Source of the DNA: an uncultured Bacteroidales bacterium
Lineage (GTDB): Bacteria; Bacteroidota; Bacteroidia; Bacteroidales; Paludibacteraceae
DNA: 64,000 bases
Direction: 5' to 3'
Assembly (NCBI GenBank): GCA_900317745.1
Contig: ONHW01000008.1
Span: forward strand, 62,001-126,000
The first letter of the stretch is position 1, and each line of letters opens with the position of its first letter. The notes below the pieces were generated by a model. The model did not search any database, was not told the DNA's origin, and saw nothing but the letters and a program-made list of their open reading frames with translations. Shown here in pieces: positions 44,434-53,854 of this stretch. A program made the position numbers and the translations under genes.

Positions 44434-45696
44434 ATGAATACTATATCGAAACAGATTCGCCAACTTTATTACGATTACCGGTCTGAACTTGTGTTCGGCC
44501 TGGTGCTATGTGTGCTAATGTTAGTCAGTTACTGGCTCGCAACGTTTATCCCTGAGGATATGTACACGTACATGATTGATCCTGCTTTTACGTTGAGCAT
44601 GACAGTCGGTTGCTTCTGGTGCGGTTGGCTTATGCTGCGTCACCTGGACGGGAATGTGCTTCGCCGTTCGTGGGCAGGTGTGTTGTTAGCGTGGGCTGCG
44701 ATAGAGGGGTTGATGCTTGTGCTGCGGATCAACGGAATAACGGCTGTAGGCGGCACGCCGGATGATCCGTTGTTCAATGCGTCGGTTGTGGCAGGCAATT
44801 TTCTGGCGTGGCTACTGTTTGTCTATCCCACGCAGGTGTTACGTCCGGGTTGGCTCAGGTGGTGGGTAGTGATTATACTCCTTTTGCCGCAGATCTTGTT
44901 GGGCTACCTGGATTACAAGTTGGATATCAATCTGCTGCCAATTATTTTGGCGTTCCCGGTTGTACTCTTTTTCCTTGTTTGCCGGCATATACACAAGTAT
45001 CGCCAGTGGTGTGAGAACAACTTCTCGTCGATGGACAGCATAGATGTGCAGTGGATAGTGCGATACCTGGTTATGCTCTTTCTGGCAGGTGTGTCGTTCT
45101 ATTTTATATGCACATGTTTTATCCCCAACCGATTGTTTACGCAGCAGTGGTTCTTGTTCTTTATGCTTATGTACACAACGGAGCAGGTGCTGTTTCGTCC
45201 TGACCCGTGGCAGAAGTTGCAGCGTGGCGATTCGGAGGAGTACGGTGATCCGATGAATTACATCTCAGCCCCGGAAATCATCCAGCCGGATCGTGAAGTT
45301 GGGCAGCGTGAGGATATATCGGCGCAGCGTGCCGCCCTTGAGCAATGGATGGAGCAGGATAAGCCCTACCTGAATCCGAACTTCCAGTTGACAGATATGC
45401 GTAAAGTGCTGCCATTGAACCGCACGTATCTCAGCCAGTTTATCAAAGCGGAGTTCGGCTTCCCGTTCTACCAGTTTGTGAACGGTTATCGCGTCAACGA
45501 AGCAAAGCGGTTGATGTCAGAGAATCCGAATATGAAGATAGTGGATGTGGCGACGCAGGCAGGATTCTCGTCACGTACTGTATTCTCATCGATTTTTACC
45601 AAAGAAACAGGTGTCTCACCCAGCGAGTGGAGCAAGCAGCAGGCGGGAAATATTGATGACACCGACAAATCGTCAATGCCCTCCGACAAATTGTAA
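44434..45696 (+). CDS. Membrane-anchored AraC-family transcriptional regulator
   Basis: 420 residues from ATG 44434. About seven hydrophobic segments in residues 20-250 are followed by a cytosolic linker and an AraC DNA-binding domain at the C-terminus (YLSQFIKAEFGFPFYQFVN, RVNEAKRLM, IVDVATQAGFSSRTVFSSIF). The layout suggests a membrane sensor coupled directly to transcription. The ligand is unknown. Isolated gene with its own promoter. Confidence 0.87.
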   Translation: MNTISKQIRQLYYDYRSELVFGLVLCVLMLVSYWLATFIPEDMYTYMIDPAFTLSMTVGCFWCGWLMLRHLDGNVLRRSWAGVLLAWAAIEGLMLVLRINGITAVGGTPDDPLFNASVVAGNFLAWLLFVYPTQVLRPGWLRWWVVIILLLPQILLGYLDYKLDINLLPIILAFPVVLFFLVCRHIHKYRQWCENNFSSMDSIDVQWIVRYLVMLFLAGVSFYFICTCFIPNRLFTQQWFLFFMLMYTTEQVLFRPDPWQKLQRGDSEEYGDPMNYISAPEIIQPDREVGQREDISAQRAALEQWMEQDKPYLNPNFQLTDMRKVLPLNRTYLSQFIKAEFGFPFYQFVNGYRVNEAKRLMSENPNMKIVDVATQAGFSSRTVFSSIFTKETGVSPSEWSKQQAGNIDDTDKSSMPSDKL

Positions 45697-45791
45697 ACCC
45701 CCAAAGAGTGTTTTTACGAGGCGATTTATGTCATAATACGTAAAAATATTGCGTTTTTTGGTCATTCTGCGTCAAAATATGCTTTCCCCTA

Positions 45792-45822
45792 TTGCGAAAG
45801 TGCAGATTTTTTTGTATCTTTG
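45792..45822 (+). promoter_or_regulatory. -33/-7 promoter of ssb
   Basis: TTGCGAA (45792-45798), 16 bp, TATCTTTG (45815-45822). An ACGCAGAATGACC repeat core on the minus strand lies just upstream. Confidence 0.85.
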
Positions 45823-45854
45823 CATTGACAATTATTAAAAATACTATTCTTACT

Positions 45855-46238
45855 ATGACTTCAGTCAATAAAGTTATCCTTGTTGGAAACGTGGGTTCTG
45901 ATCCTGATGTACGCACCTTGGAGCGTGGCGGGATTATTGTATCACTCAACCTTGCAACCACTGAGCGCGGGTACACGATGCAGAACGGCATTCAGGTGCC
46001 CGATCGCACCGAGTGGCATTCTATTGTGCTGCGCAACAATCTTGCCGATTGGGCAGAGCGCAGTATCAGAAAAGGGATGAAGTTGTACGTTGAGGGCAAA
46101 CTGCAGACGCGCAGTTGGGAGAAAGACGGTCAGCGTCGCAGCAAGACCGAGGTAGTAGCCGAGTCGATACAGATCTTGTATCGTCCCGCAGACAACCGTC
46201 GCCCTGAATCTTTCGACCCAGACGAGGAGAATGAGTAG
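45855..46238 (+). CDS. ssb: Single-stranded DNA-binding protein
   Basis: 127 residues from ATG 45855, the first ATG after the promoter. OB fold start VNKVILVGNVGSDPDVRTL, then TEWHSIVLRNNLADWAE and KGMKLYVEGKLQTRSWE. The C-terminal tail is acidic (FDPDEENE) but lacks the usual terminal Phe. It may be a second or short SSB. Confidence 0.92.
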   Translation: MTSVNKVILVGNVGSDPDVRTLERGGIIVSLNLATTERGYTMQNGIQVPDRTEWHSIVLRNNLADWAERSIRKGMKLYVEGKLQTRSWEKDGQRRSKTEVVAESIQILYRPADNRRPESFDPDEENE

Positions 46239-46271
46239 TGAAGTACGCGAACAGTAACGCTACATCACAAC

Positions 46272-46303
46272 ACAGCAGCCGCACTATGAGGTGCGGCTGC
46301 TGT
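46272..46303. terminator. Bidirectional terminator between ssb and the NfnSL gene
   Basis: ACAGCAGCCGCAC (46272-46284) pairs over 13 bp with GTGCGGCTGCTGT (46291-46303), with a 6-nt loop. Confidence 0.85.
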
Positions 46304-46323
46304 TGTTATCAGGGTGTTGTCCG

Positions 46324-48675
46324 TTACTTGTCAGCGCTGAGTGCGGCGTGCATGGCTGCTGCGGCTTTACGTCCGTCGGACATAGCGAGGATCACCGTAG
46401 CGCCACCGCGGACTATATCGCCGCCGGCATAGAGGACAGGCAGCGAGGAGCGCATGTTGTCGTCCACGACGATCGTGCCTTTGCGTGACACTTCGAGTCC
46501 GGCTACGGACTTCGGTATGATCGGATTGGGCGACACGCCTACTGCTACCACTACCATGTCGGCGGGCATAGTGATCGTCTTGCCTTCAACAGGCACAGGC
46601 GAGCGGCGACCGGATTCATCGGGTTCACCCAAAGTCATGACTTGCAGCACCGCCTCCTTGACACGGCCGCTTTCGTCGGCGTGGTACTCGATAGGGTTAT
46701 GCAAGGTCATGAACTCTATACCTTCGGCTTTGGCGTGCTCCACCTCCTCATGACGTGCAGGCATTTCGTCCTCGCTACGGCGATACACGATGATCGCGTG
46801 TTCTGCGCCCAGACGTTTGGCTGTACGCACCGCATCCATGGCGGTGTTGCCACCGCCTATGACGAGCACGTTCTTGCCATAGAGCACCGGTGTATCGGTG
46901 GCGGCGTTGGTGGCGTCCATAAGGTTCACGCGCGTGAGGTACTCGTTGGAGGACATAACACCGTTGAGGTTCTCACCCGGGATACCCATGAATCGCGGCA
47001 GACCTGCGCCCGAGGCGACAAACACAGCCTTGTAGCCGTCAGCCTGCAGATCATCGACAGTGATCGTCTTGCCAACAATTGTATCGGTGACAAACTCCAC
47101 GCCCAAGGCGCGCAGACCGTCGATCTCCTTATCCACAATCGCGTTAGGCAGACGGTACTCGGGTATACCGTACTTGAGCACACCGCCAATGGCGTGCAGC
47201 GCCTCGAACACTGTGACCCGATAGCCGTATTTAGCCATGTCGCCGGCAAAGGTCAGGCCGGCAGGACCAGATCCGACTACAGCAACCTTTAGACCGCTTT
47301 CGCTGACAGACCGTTCGCTTTGCTCACTGATAGAGTACAGACCGCTCGTTTCACTCGCTGAAAGATTGTCAGCATGGTCGGCAACGAAGCGCTCGAGGTA
47401 ACCGATGGCAACGGGTTTGTGCCCCATTTTCAGATGGATACATTGTGCTTCGCACTGCTTCTCCTGCGGGCATACGCGGCCGCAGACGGCAGGCAGCGAA
47501 CTGGACTCGTGGATGATAGCCGAAGCCTTCTGTATATCGCCGAGTTCGATCTGCTTGATGAACGCCGGTATATCGATGTTCACGGGGCAGCCTTTGACGC
47601 AGCCCGGGTTCTTGCAACTCAGGCAGCGGTGGCTCTCGGTGAGAGCCTGTTCGGGTGTCAGGCCGAGGTTGACCTCTTTGTGGAGCGACTTAATACGCTC
47701 CTCGGGTGCCAGTTCGGGCATAACTACGCGAGGAATGGCGGCGCGCTCTTTCGGAGAAAGACCAAGACCCTTCTCCGGCTCTCCCCTCATAGGGGAGAGA
47801 GTAGTATGACTCGAATCTGAGGGTTGGGGAGTGACGGAGTTGGTTTCTGCGTGTTGACCATTGAGGTAGGCTTCGTAGGCAGCGGCTTCCTCAGGCTTGT
47901 AGGAGCGCAGGCGGGAAAGCATTTCATCGAAATCCACCTGATGCGCATCGAACTCGGGTCCATCGACACAGACGAACTTCGTTTGTCCGCCAACGGTGAC
48001 ACGGCATGCGCCGCACATACCTGTGCCGTCCACCATGATTGTGTTCAGCGAAGCTTCGGTAGGGATATTGTACTTCTTGGTGGTGAGTGCGACGAACTTC
48101 ATCATGATAGCGGGACCGATCGTGATACACTTGTCCACGTGCTCGCGTGCTGCAACCGTCTCTATACCTTGTGTGACCAATCCCTGCGTTCCCATCGAAC
48201 CATCATCTGTCATGACGATCACTTCGTCGGAGGTGGCAGACAGTTCGTCGTGGAGGATGATCAGGTCTTTGTTACGCGCAGCGAGTATAGTGATCACGCG
48301 GTTGCCGGCGCGCTTGAGCGCCTGTGCGATAGGCAACATAGGCGCAGCACCCACGCCACCGCAGGCACAAACGACCGTTCCGTAGTTCTCGATACGCGTA
48401 GCCTGCCCGAGCGGGCCAACAATGTCCGCAAGGCAGTCGCCCGGGTTCAGGGCGCAGAGTTTGGCACTGCTGACACCAATACGCTGTACGACCAGAGTGA
48501 TCGTGCCGGCAGAGGTGTCGGCGTTGGAAATGGTGAGCGGCATACGCTCGGAGTTGTTGTCCACGCGCACTATGACAAAGTGTCCTGCGCGACGACTCTT
48601 GGCAATGAGCGGAGCTTCCACAACGAGCTCCGCTACATTGTCAGAGAAGAAACGCTTAGAAATGATCCGATTCAT
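46324..48675 (-). CDS. NfnS-NfnL fusion: NADH-dependent ferredoxin:NADP+ oxidoreductase-like
   Basis: 783 residues. Residues 1-275 are the FAD/NAD and [2Fe-2S] subunit (VCACGGVGAAPML; cysteines C221, C224, C236 in GMCGAC...FVC). Residues 310-783 are the GltD/NfnL-like [4Fe-4S] flavoprotein (CLSCKNPGCVKGCPVNIDIP, VAVVGSGPAGLTFA, VIGGGNTAMDAVRTAKR). It probably couples NADH, ferredoxin and NADPH pools, or acts as a glutamate synthase small subunit. Two in-frame repeat inserts lie in linkers: residues about 279-306 and 437-461. Confidence 0.88.
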   Translation of the reverse strand: MNRIISKRFFSDNVAELVVEAPLIAKSRRAGHFVIVRVDNNSERMPLTISNADTSAGTITLVVQRIGVSSAKLCALNPGDCLADIVGPLGQATRIENYGTVVCACGGVGAAPMLPIAQALKRAGNRVITILAARNKDLIILHDELSATSDEVIVMTDDGSMGTQGLVTQGIETVAAREHVDKCITIGPAIMMKFVALTTKKYNIPTEASLNTIMVDGTGMCGACRVTVGGQTKFVCVDGPEFDAHQVDFDEMLSRLRSYKPEEAAAYEAYLNGQHAETNSVTPQPSDSSHTTLSPMRGEPEKGLGLSPKERAAIPRVVMPELAPEERIKSLHKEVNLGLTPEQALTESHRCLSCKNPGCVKGCPVNIDIPAFIKQIELGDIQKASAIIHESSSLPAVCGRVCPQEKQCEAQCIHLKMGHKPVAIGYLERFVADHADNLSASETSGLYSISEQSERSVSESGLKVAVVGSGPAGLTFAGDMAKYGYRVTVFEALHAIGGVLKYGIPEYRLPNAIVDKEIDGLRALGVEFVTDTIVGKTITVDDLQADGYKAVFVASGAGLPRFMGIPGENLNGVMSSNEYLTRVNLMDATNAATDTPVLYGKNVLVIGGGNTAMDAVRTAKRLGAEHAIIVYRRSEDEMPARHEEVEHAKAEGIEFMTLHNPIEYHADESGRVKEAVLQVMTLGEPDESGRRSPVPVEGKTITMPADMVVVAVGVSPNPIIPKSVAGLEVSRKGTIVVDDNMRSSLPVLYAGGDIVRGGATVILAMSDGRKAAAAMHAALSADK
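47289..47371. repeat. AGACCGCTTTCGCTGACAG repeat inside the NfnSL gene
   Basis: Three units related to the ribD-upstream and 7224 spacers lie in frame here. They encode a Ser/Glu-rich linker (about residues 437-461) just before the FAD motif. Confidence 0.85.
47767..47838. repeat. GC-rich palindromic element inside the NfnSL gene
   Basis: CTCCCCTCATAGGGGAG and flanks encode SDSSHTTLSPMRGEPEKG, very like the insert in the WbqC-family protein (SDSPLRGEGSEQG). It marks the joint between the NfnS and NfnL parts. Confidence 0.85.
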
Positions 48676-48719
48676 TTACGATTTGGGCATTTACGATTTA
48701 CCAATTGGTAATTTACGAT
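48676..48719. repeat. ATTTACGATTT micro-repeat spacer
   Basis: Three ATTTACGATTT units, with CCAATTGG between two of them, fill the gap between deoC and the NfnSL gene. Confidence 0.75.
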
Positions 48720-49607
48720 TTAGAAGTATTTCTGCTCGCTGCCCATGATGGAGGTGAGCAGGTTGTTAGCCAGACGGCTGGCGCCGAAGCGGAAGAGACG
48801 GTTGTTGAGCCAATCTTTGCCGAGGATTTCCTTCACTAGGGTATAGTGAGCGACAGCCTCGTCGGTGGTGCTGACACCTCCGGCAGGTTTGTAGCCCTTG
48901 ATCTCGCCTGTCTTTTCTTTCCACGCCTTGATAGCCTGGCACATGATGAATGTGGCTTCGGGAGTAGCGTTGACGCTAATCTTGCCGGTAGAAGTCTTGA
49001 TGAAGTCCGCACCGGCAGCCATAGCGAGGATAGATGCTTTCCAGATGTTCTCGGCGGTCTTCAGCGTGCCGGTCTCAAGAATAACCTTGAAGTGTGCGTC
49101 TTTGGCAGCGGCTTTCTGTTCGCGGATTTCGTCGAAGCACTCCTCGTACTTGCCCTCAAGGAACTTGCCTTGCGAAAGAACCATGTCGCACTCGGTAGCA
49201 CCTTCTTTGACAGCCATAGCCGTCTCTGCGACTTTGATCTCGATGAACGTTTGTGCAGCAGGGAAACCGCCTACAACGGAGGTTATGCCAACGCCTTCGG
49301 CTTTGAGGTTAGCCTTAACAACGGGCACGAGAGCCGGATAAACGCAAATGCTGGCTACGTTATAGTCTTTGAGTTCGGGGAAATGTTCCCCGAAATAGTT
49401 GACACAAGCAGCCATTTTCTCCACACGTGCGTCGGTGTCGTCACCCATGAGGGTGGTGAGGTCGATCTGGTGTAGGCACTGTTTCCAAACAGCGGCGTTG
49501 TTGTTCTCGGCAGCGTGCTTGGCGATGATATCTGCGGTCTGAGCCTTAACCTGCTCGTCGGTCAGCGCAAAGGGATATTGCGCAAAAAGTTCTTCAAATT
49601 TGTTCAT
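48720..49607 (-). CDS. deoC: Deoxyribose-phosphate aldolase
   Basis: 295 residues. Schiff-base K204 in ADFIKTSTGK; D141 and VLETG-like segments fit the class I TIM barrel. It splits 2-deoxyribose 5-phosphate into acetaldehyde and glyceraldehyde 3-phosphate. Longer than E. coli DeoC by about 35 residues, mostly at the N-terminus, as common in Bacteroidetes. Confidence 0.94.
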   Translation of the reverse strand: MNKFEELFAQYPFALTDEQVKAQTADIIAKHAAENNNAAVWKQCLHQIDLTTLMGDDTDARVEKMAACVNYFGEHFPELKDYNVASICVYPALVPVVKANLKAEGVGITSVVGGFPAAQTFIEIKVAETAMAVKEGATECDMVLSQGKFLEGKYEECFDEIREQKAAAKDAHFKVILETGTLKTAENIWKASILAMAAGADFIKTSTGKISVNATPEATFIMCQAIKAWKEKTGEIKGYKPAGGVSTTDEAVAHYTLVKEILGKDWLNNRLFRFGASRLANNLLTSIMGSEQKYF

Positions 49608-49651
49608 GGTGATTTATGTATTATGTGTTATGTGTTATGTTTGATGTTTGA
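49608..49651. repeat. TTATGTGTTATGT micro-repeat spacer
   Basis: TATTATGTGTTATGTGTTATG, then GTTTGATGTTTGATCAG, fill the junction of deoC and psd. A similar tract occurs at 15567-15598. Confidence 0.75.
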
Positions 49652-50335
49652 TCAGTGGAGTTTGGCGATGATTGTCTGGTTGCCGCGGACGTTTTCGCCT
49701 ATCTCAACGAACATCTCGGTGTTGAGCGGCAGGTACAGATCGACGCGCGAGCCTAACTTGATGAAACCGAGGTGCGAGTTGCGGTGGCACTCCTTTCCGG
49801 CACGGGCGTAGGTCACTATACGCCGCGCCATAGCACCTGCAATCTGGCGAACGGCGATTATTGCTTTGCTCTTGGTTTGTATAACGACGAGTGAGCGTTC
49901 GTTCTCGGTGGAGGACTTGGGCAGCCATGCGGCTTTGTGGTTACCCGCCTGGTGCTCGGACACCAGAACCGTTCCCTCGCAGGGATACCAGTTGGCGTGG
50001 ACATTGAACGGCGACATGAAGATACTGACCTGCAGGCGCTCCTCGTGGAAATACTCGTTTTCCATGACAGGTTCGATAACTACAACCTTGCCGTCAGCAG
50101 GCGCGACGAGATAGTTCGGGTTATCGATCGTGAACACGCGCACGGGGTCGCGGAAGAAATACACTACAAACACAAGTGCTAAAGCCGACAGAGCCAGCAA
50201 CGTGGCTAAGATCCAGTGCGGCCAGTAGAAGTACGCTGTGATGTTAAGGATAAATACAACAAGACATACGATGAGCAGCATTCTGCGTCCCTCGCGGTGT
50301 AGTCCTGTACGTTTGCGTTGTTTGGTTTTGGTCAT
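49652..50335 (-). CDS. psd: Phosphatidylserine decarboxylase, short form
   Basis: 227 residues. Two N-terminal membrane segments precede the catalytic part with YFFRDPVRV, VAPADGKVV, SIFMSPFNVHANW and the self-cleavage/pyruvoyl region FIKLGSRVDL (Ser of LGSR). It makes phosphatidylethanolamine at the inner membrane. pssA, often adjacent in this phylum, is absent; an SRPBCC gene lies upstream instead. Confidence 0.92.
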   Translation of the reverse strand: MTKTKQRKRTGLHREGRRMLLIVCLVVFILNITAYFYWPHWILATLLALSALALVFVVYFFRDPVRVFTIDNPNYLVAPADGKVVVIEPVMENEYFHEERLQVSIFMSPFNVHANWYPCEGTVLVSEHQAGNHKAAWLPKSSTENERSLVVIQTKSKAIIAVRQIAGAMARRIVTYARAGKECHRNSHLGFIKLGSRVDLYLPLNTEMFVEIGENVRGNQTIIAKLH

Positions 50336-50434
50336 TGTTGTGTTGATTATTTTTTTTCGAGATGTCGAGATGTCGTGATTACGTGATTGCGTGATTGCGA
50401 GATATCGAGATGTCGTGATTTCGAGATGTTGGGG
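50336..50434. repeat. CGAGATGTCGTGATT micro-repeat spacer
   Basis: About nine units alternating TCGAGATG, TCGTGATT and GCGTGATTGC fill the gap between the SRPBCC gene and psd. Confidence 0.85.
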
Positions 50435-50860
50435 TTATGCCCATTGTTCGAAGGGCATTTGTGCCATCATGTCGGCAGCCTGGTCGATACCGTCCTGAAT
50501 CTTTTTGCCAGCCATCATGGCGATCATCATGGGCAGTTCAGCCTTGAGCGTAAGTTTGATTCGGCTGTCGTGCGGAGCGACCTGCTTGATCTGGATCCAG
50601 AAATTTCCTTCGACAGGCAGATTCTCCACGCCGAACTTAACCGTATCGCCGGGAATACGGTCCACGATGCGAAAGACGATCTTCTGTCCGAGTCCGTCCA
50701 CTTTGAGGCGGACAAAATCGGTATCTGTTTCAAACTCTTGCACTTTGTCCTGCGGAATAAGGTCGCGTACACGCTCGAGGTTACGCAGGTCGGAGACAAC
50801 AGCGTAGATGGCTGAGGCGTCAGCAGGAACGGCTGCTATGTGACTTTCGTATGTTTTCAT
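50435..50860 (-). CDS. SRPBCC-superfamily protein
   Basis: 141 residues. The pattern of an N-terminal strand (SHIAAVPADASAIYAVVSD), a beta-rich centre and a long C-terminal helix (AGKKIQDGIDQAADMMAQM) fits the START/Bet v 1-like fold. The ligand, perhaps a lipid or polyketide-like compound, is unknown. The 208-bp upstream region to 51068 has no recognised signal apart from short CCGAAAT repeats. Confidence 0.8.
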   Translation of the reverse strand: MKTYESHIAAVPADASAIYAVVSDLRNLERVRDLIPQDKVQEFETDTDFVRLKVDGLGQKIVFRIVDRIPGDTVKFGVENLPVEGNFWIQIKQVAPHDSRIKLTLKAELPMMIAMMAGKKIQDGIDQAADMMAQMPFEQWA

Positions 50861-51068
50861 TTTCGTTGAAATTTCGTTGTTGCAAAATGCGCTATAAGTC
50901 GTTGATTTGTACTATGTTACAAGCATCCGGTGTCGGATAAGGTCTAGGATTACCCCGATAAGCCTCCGAAATACCTCTGAAAGAGTACCGAAATGCCCCC
51001 GATTATAGTGCACGTTTTGTGTGTTTTGTACTTGTTTTGTTGTCGGTTATTTTGCTTTTTTTAATTGG

Positions 51069-51896
51069 TTATTTTGTTTTTGTTTCAAAGTGTTCAATCC
51101 GCTGCGAGGCGAGTGCGATCTGTTGCTCGAGTTGGTTGATGTCGCGCATGAGCAGTCCGAGGCGGTAAGTCTGGTCGAGCGCCTGTTTCTCGTTGTCGGA
51201 GAGATAATAGATAGCACCGGCTTTGTTTTGTCCTTTGGCAGCGACTCGGATCCGTTCGCCCATGTGCGAAGATATGAAGTTCAGGACTTCGAGAGCCTGC
51301 TCGTCCTCGAGCGTGAGGATTTCGTGCCAACCTTCGACTTCGAAGGCGTGGTTACGTCCCTGCAGTTCGATCTCCTGCTCGCCCGCCTGAAGTGCTACTG
51401 CAGTCTGGTGTAGCGGTTTGGCACCGTAGTAATAACTCTTGAGAAGCGTTTTGCGGTCGTCGGAGACATAGGCTTGCAGGAAACAGCGGTTGGTGTTCCA
51501 GCCGGTTTGGAGTGTGCGATAGACGTAGTTGCCGTGGTCCTCGTAGTTGTCGTTTTTCTCGAAGCGGAACTCCTTGAGCAGTCGGTCCGCCTCGGGGAGC
51601 AAGGGTTTGAGGATCGAATCGCTGTAGTACAGGGTCTGTTGCGCCTGCAGATAGACGATAGAGTCTTTGAGCGCTTTGGCTTGCCGGCGCTGTGCGACCT
51701 GCTTGGGATAGAGCGTGTGTACAGAGTCGATCTGCTGCAACGCCGCCTCGTAGCGGTGCTGCTCGACGAGTTCGGCAGCACGGTCCACATACGCCTGTGC
51801 GGCGCGCTCGGGAGTAAGCCCGGTGCAAGCGCTGAGGCAGAGCATGACAGAAACTGCCGTCAGGCAATATACATATAAATAAGATACGCGTATCAT
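51069..51896 (-). CDS. Lipoprotein with helical, coiled-coil-like body
   Basis: 275 residues from ATG 51896 (an ATG at 51932 lies on the -7 box). Lipobox LSAC around residue 24. The mature part has a TPR-like helix (RAAELVEQHRYEAALQQID), a beta-rich middle (NYVYRTLQTGWNTNRCFLQ), and a C-terminal coiled coil (LLMRDINQLEQQIALASQR). Not recognised. Divergent from the TPR lipoprotein gene at 52163. Upstream, TAACTTTG (51937-51930) is present but the -33 is poor. Confidence 0.75.
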   Translation of the reverse strand: MIRVSYLYVYCLTAVSVMLCLSACTGLTPERAAQAYVDRAAELVEQHRYEAALQQIDSVHTLYPKQVAQRRQAKALKDSIVYLQAQQTLYYSDSILKPLLPEADRLLKEFRFEKNDNYEDHGNYVYRTLQTGWNTNRCFLQAYVSDDRKTLLKSYYYGAKPLHQTAVALQAGEQEIELQGRNHAFEVEGWHEILTLEDEQALEVLNFISSHMGERIRVAAKGQNKAGAIYYLSDNEKQALDQTYRLGLLMRDINQLEQQIALASQRIEHFETKTK

Positions 51897-52027
51897 TGTG
51901 ATGCGATGTGTTGCGAAAAATAACGCGTACAAAGTTACGAAAAAAAAATGAAATATCCTAATTTGTCACAATTTCTACACTAATTTAGGCATAAAAATAT
52001 TATTTTTGCAAAAAAATCGCTAAAAAT

Positions 52028-52058
52028 TTGCATATTTGAGTTTTTTTTTGTACCTTTG
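52028..52058 (+). promoter_or_regulatory. -33/-7 promoter of the 52163 gene
   Basis: TTGCATA (52028-52034), 16 bp, TACCTTTG (52051-52058). The leader is about 100 nt and contains CGCCCGCTGCG and an imperfect inverted GCGTTATAAGG region. Confidence 0.85.
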
Positions 52059-52162
52059 TAGCCGATTTAAAGTGTATAGCGCCCGCTGCGTTCTTATTTG
52101 CGGTGCAGCAAGGCGTTATAAGGGAAAGACCAAACAAAACAATTATACAATAATTCACGAGT

Positions 52163-53854
52163 ATGAAAAAACATTTTCTTATGCTTTCAGTGATTGCATT
52201 GGCAGTCCTGACATCATGTAACAACACCGTGCCCAATCCTGAGCAGGTGAAAGTTAACCCGAGCCCTATGGCCGTAGTGGCTGACAAGGTGAACGTAGAT
52301 ATTACGGGTACGTTCCCCGAGAAGAAGTTTGCCAAGAAAGGCGTATTGACCGTTACTCCGGTACTGAAATCCGGTGATCAAGAGTTGCTTGGCGAGCCTG
52401 TAACCTACGTAGGTGAGAAGGCCAAAGAGAACGGAACGACCGTTAACTACAATGCCGGTGGTACGTATCGTCAGCACGCTGCGTTCAACTACAACGGCGC
52501 AATGGACAAGAACACGAAGCTCTATCTTCGCTTTGATGCCAAGGTTGGTAATAAGGATCTGGAGTTGCCCGACCTGCTGATTGCCGAGGGTCTGAACACG
52601 ACCGCCAAGCACGTAAGCGCCGGTGACAACAAGCCTCAGATCACGGCTGACAAGTTCCAGCGCGTTATCCAACAGATGCAAGAGGCTGACATTTTGTTCC
52701 TTATCCAGCAGGCTAACCTCCGTAACTCGGAGACCACCTCGCAGCAGATGAAAGACCTGCAGGAAGCCATCAAGGAGGCCAACGCCAACGAGCACAAGGC
52801 TATCCACAGTCTGGAGGTTGCCGGTTATGCATCGCCCGATGGTGCTCAGGCTCTGAACGAGAAACTGGCAAAGAACCGTCAGGATGTAGCTCAGAAGTTC
52901 CTGGCTAAGGACCTGAAGAAGAACAAGATCAACAAAGCTATCGAGAGCAACATTACCGCTGAGGACTGGGAAGGCTTCAAGGCCGCTCTGGAGAACAGCA
53001 ACATTCAGGACAAGGAGTTGGTACTGCGCGTGTTGTCGATGTACAGCGATCCTGAGGAGCGCGAGAAACAGATCAAGAACATTGCAGCTGCTTACAAGAA
53101 CATTGCAGACGAGATTCTGCCTGCATTGCGTCGCAGCCGTCTGATTCTGACCACCGATCTTATCGGCAAGTCGGACGACGAGATTCGCAACCTGGCTAAG
53201 AACGATCCTGCTGCTCTGAACGTAGAGGAGTTGTTGTATGCTGCTACTCTGACGAACGACAAGGCAGAGAAGATTGCTATCTACAAGAAGGCAACCGAGC
53301 AGTTCGCAAACGACTATCGCGGTTTCAACAACCTTGGTATGGTGTATATGGAAGAAGGCAACGTAGCTGAGGCTCGTCGCTGCTTCCAGAATGCTCTTCA
53401 GATTGAGCCGAACAATCCTGACGTAAATTACAACGCCGGTGTAGCTGCCATGGCAGATGGCGACTTGAAGAAAGCCGAGGAGCACCTGGGCAAGGCTGCA
53501 GGAACGCAGGCCAACCTGAGCGCCGCTATGGGTACACTGTACACCATGAAGGGTGACTACAAGTCAGCTCGCGGTGCTTATGGCCAGAGCGCAACGAACA
53601 ACGCCGCCGTTCAGCAGATCCTGGCAGAGGATTATGCAGCAGCCAAGAAGACTCTGGATGCCGTAGCCGAGCCTAACGCCACGACCGCTTATCTGAAAGC
53701 CGTTGTTGCAGCCCGCACGAACGCTCGCGCAGACGTATTGAGCAACCTGAAGAACGCTGTAGCTCAGGACGCAAGCTTGAAGGCTAAGGCAGCCAACGAC
53801 GTTGAGTTCGCGAAGTTTGCTGAGGACGCTGAGTTCCAGGCAATTGTTAAGTAA
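52163..53854 (+). CDS. TPR-containing lipoprotein
   Basis: 563 residues with lipobox LTSC. A beta-rich N-terminal half (residues 40-165) is followed by helical segments, one with a OmpA-like/peptidoglycan-type sequence (LEVAGYASPDGAQALNEKLAKNRQDVAQKF), then TPR repeats (from about 365: GFNNLGMVYMEEGNVAEARRC, NYNAGVAAMADGDLKKAEEH). It is probably periplasmic or outer-membrane facing and may organise envelope complexes. Codon use (many GCT, GTA, GTT) differs from neighbours and suggests high expression. Confidence 0.85.
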   Translation: MKKHFLMLSVIALAVLTSCNNTVPNPEQVKVNPSPMAVVADKVNVDITGTFPEKKFAKKGVLTVTPVLKSGDQELLGEPVTYVGEKAKENGTTVNYNAGGTYRQHAAFNYNGAMDKNTKLYLRFDAKVGNKDLELPDLLIAEGLNTTAKHVSAGDNKPQITADKFQRVIQQMQEADILFLIQQANLRNSETTSQQMKDLQEAIKEANANEHKAIHSLEVAGYASPDGAQALNEKLAKNRQDVAQKFLAKDLKKNKINKAIESNITAEDWEGFKAALENSNIQDKELVLRVLSMYSDPEEREKQIKNIAAAYKNIADEILPALRRSRLILTTDLIGKSDDEIRNLAKNDPAALNVEELLYAATLTNDKAEKIAIYKKATEQFANDYRGFNNLGMVYMEEGNVAEARRCFQNALQIEPNNPDVNYNAGVAAMADGDLKKAEEHLGKAAGTQANLSAAMGTLYTMKGDYKSARGAYGQSATNNAAVQQILAEDYAAAKKTLDAVAEPNATTAYLKAVVAARTNARADVLSNLKNAVAQDASLKAKAANDVEFAKFAEDAEFQAIVK

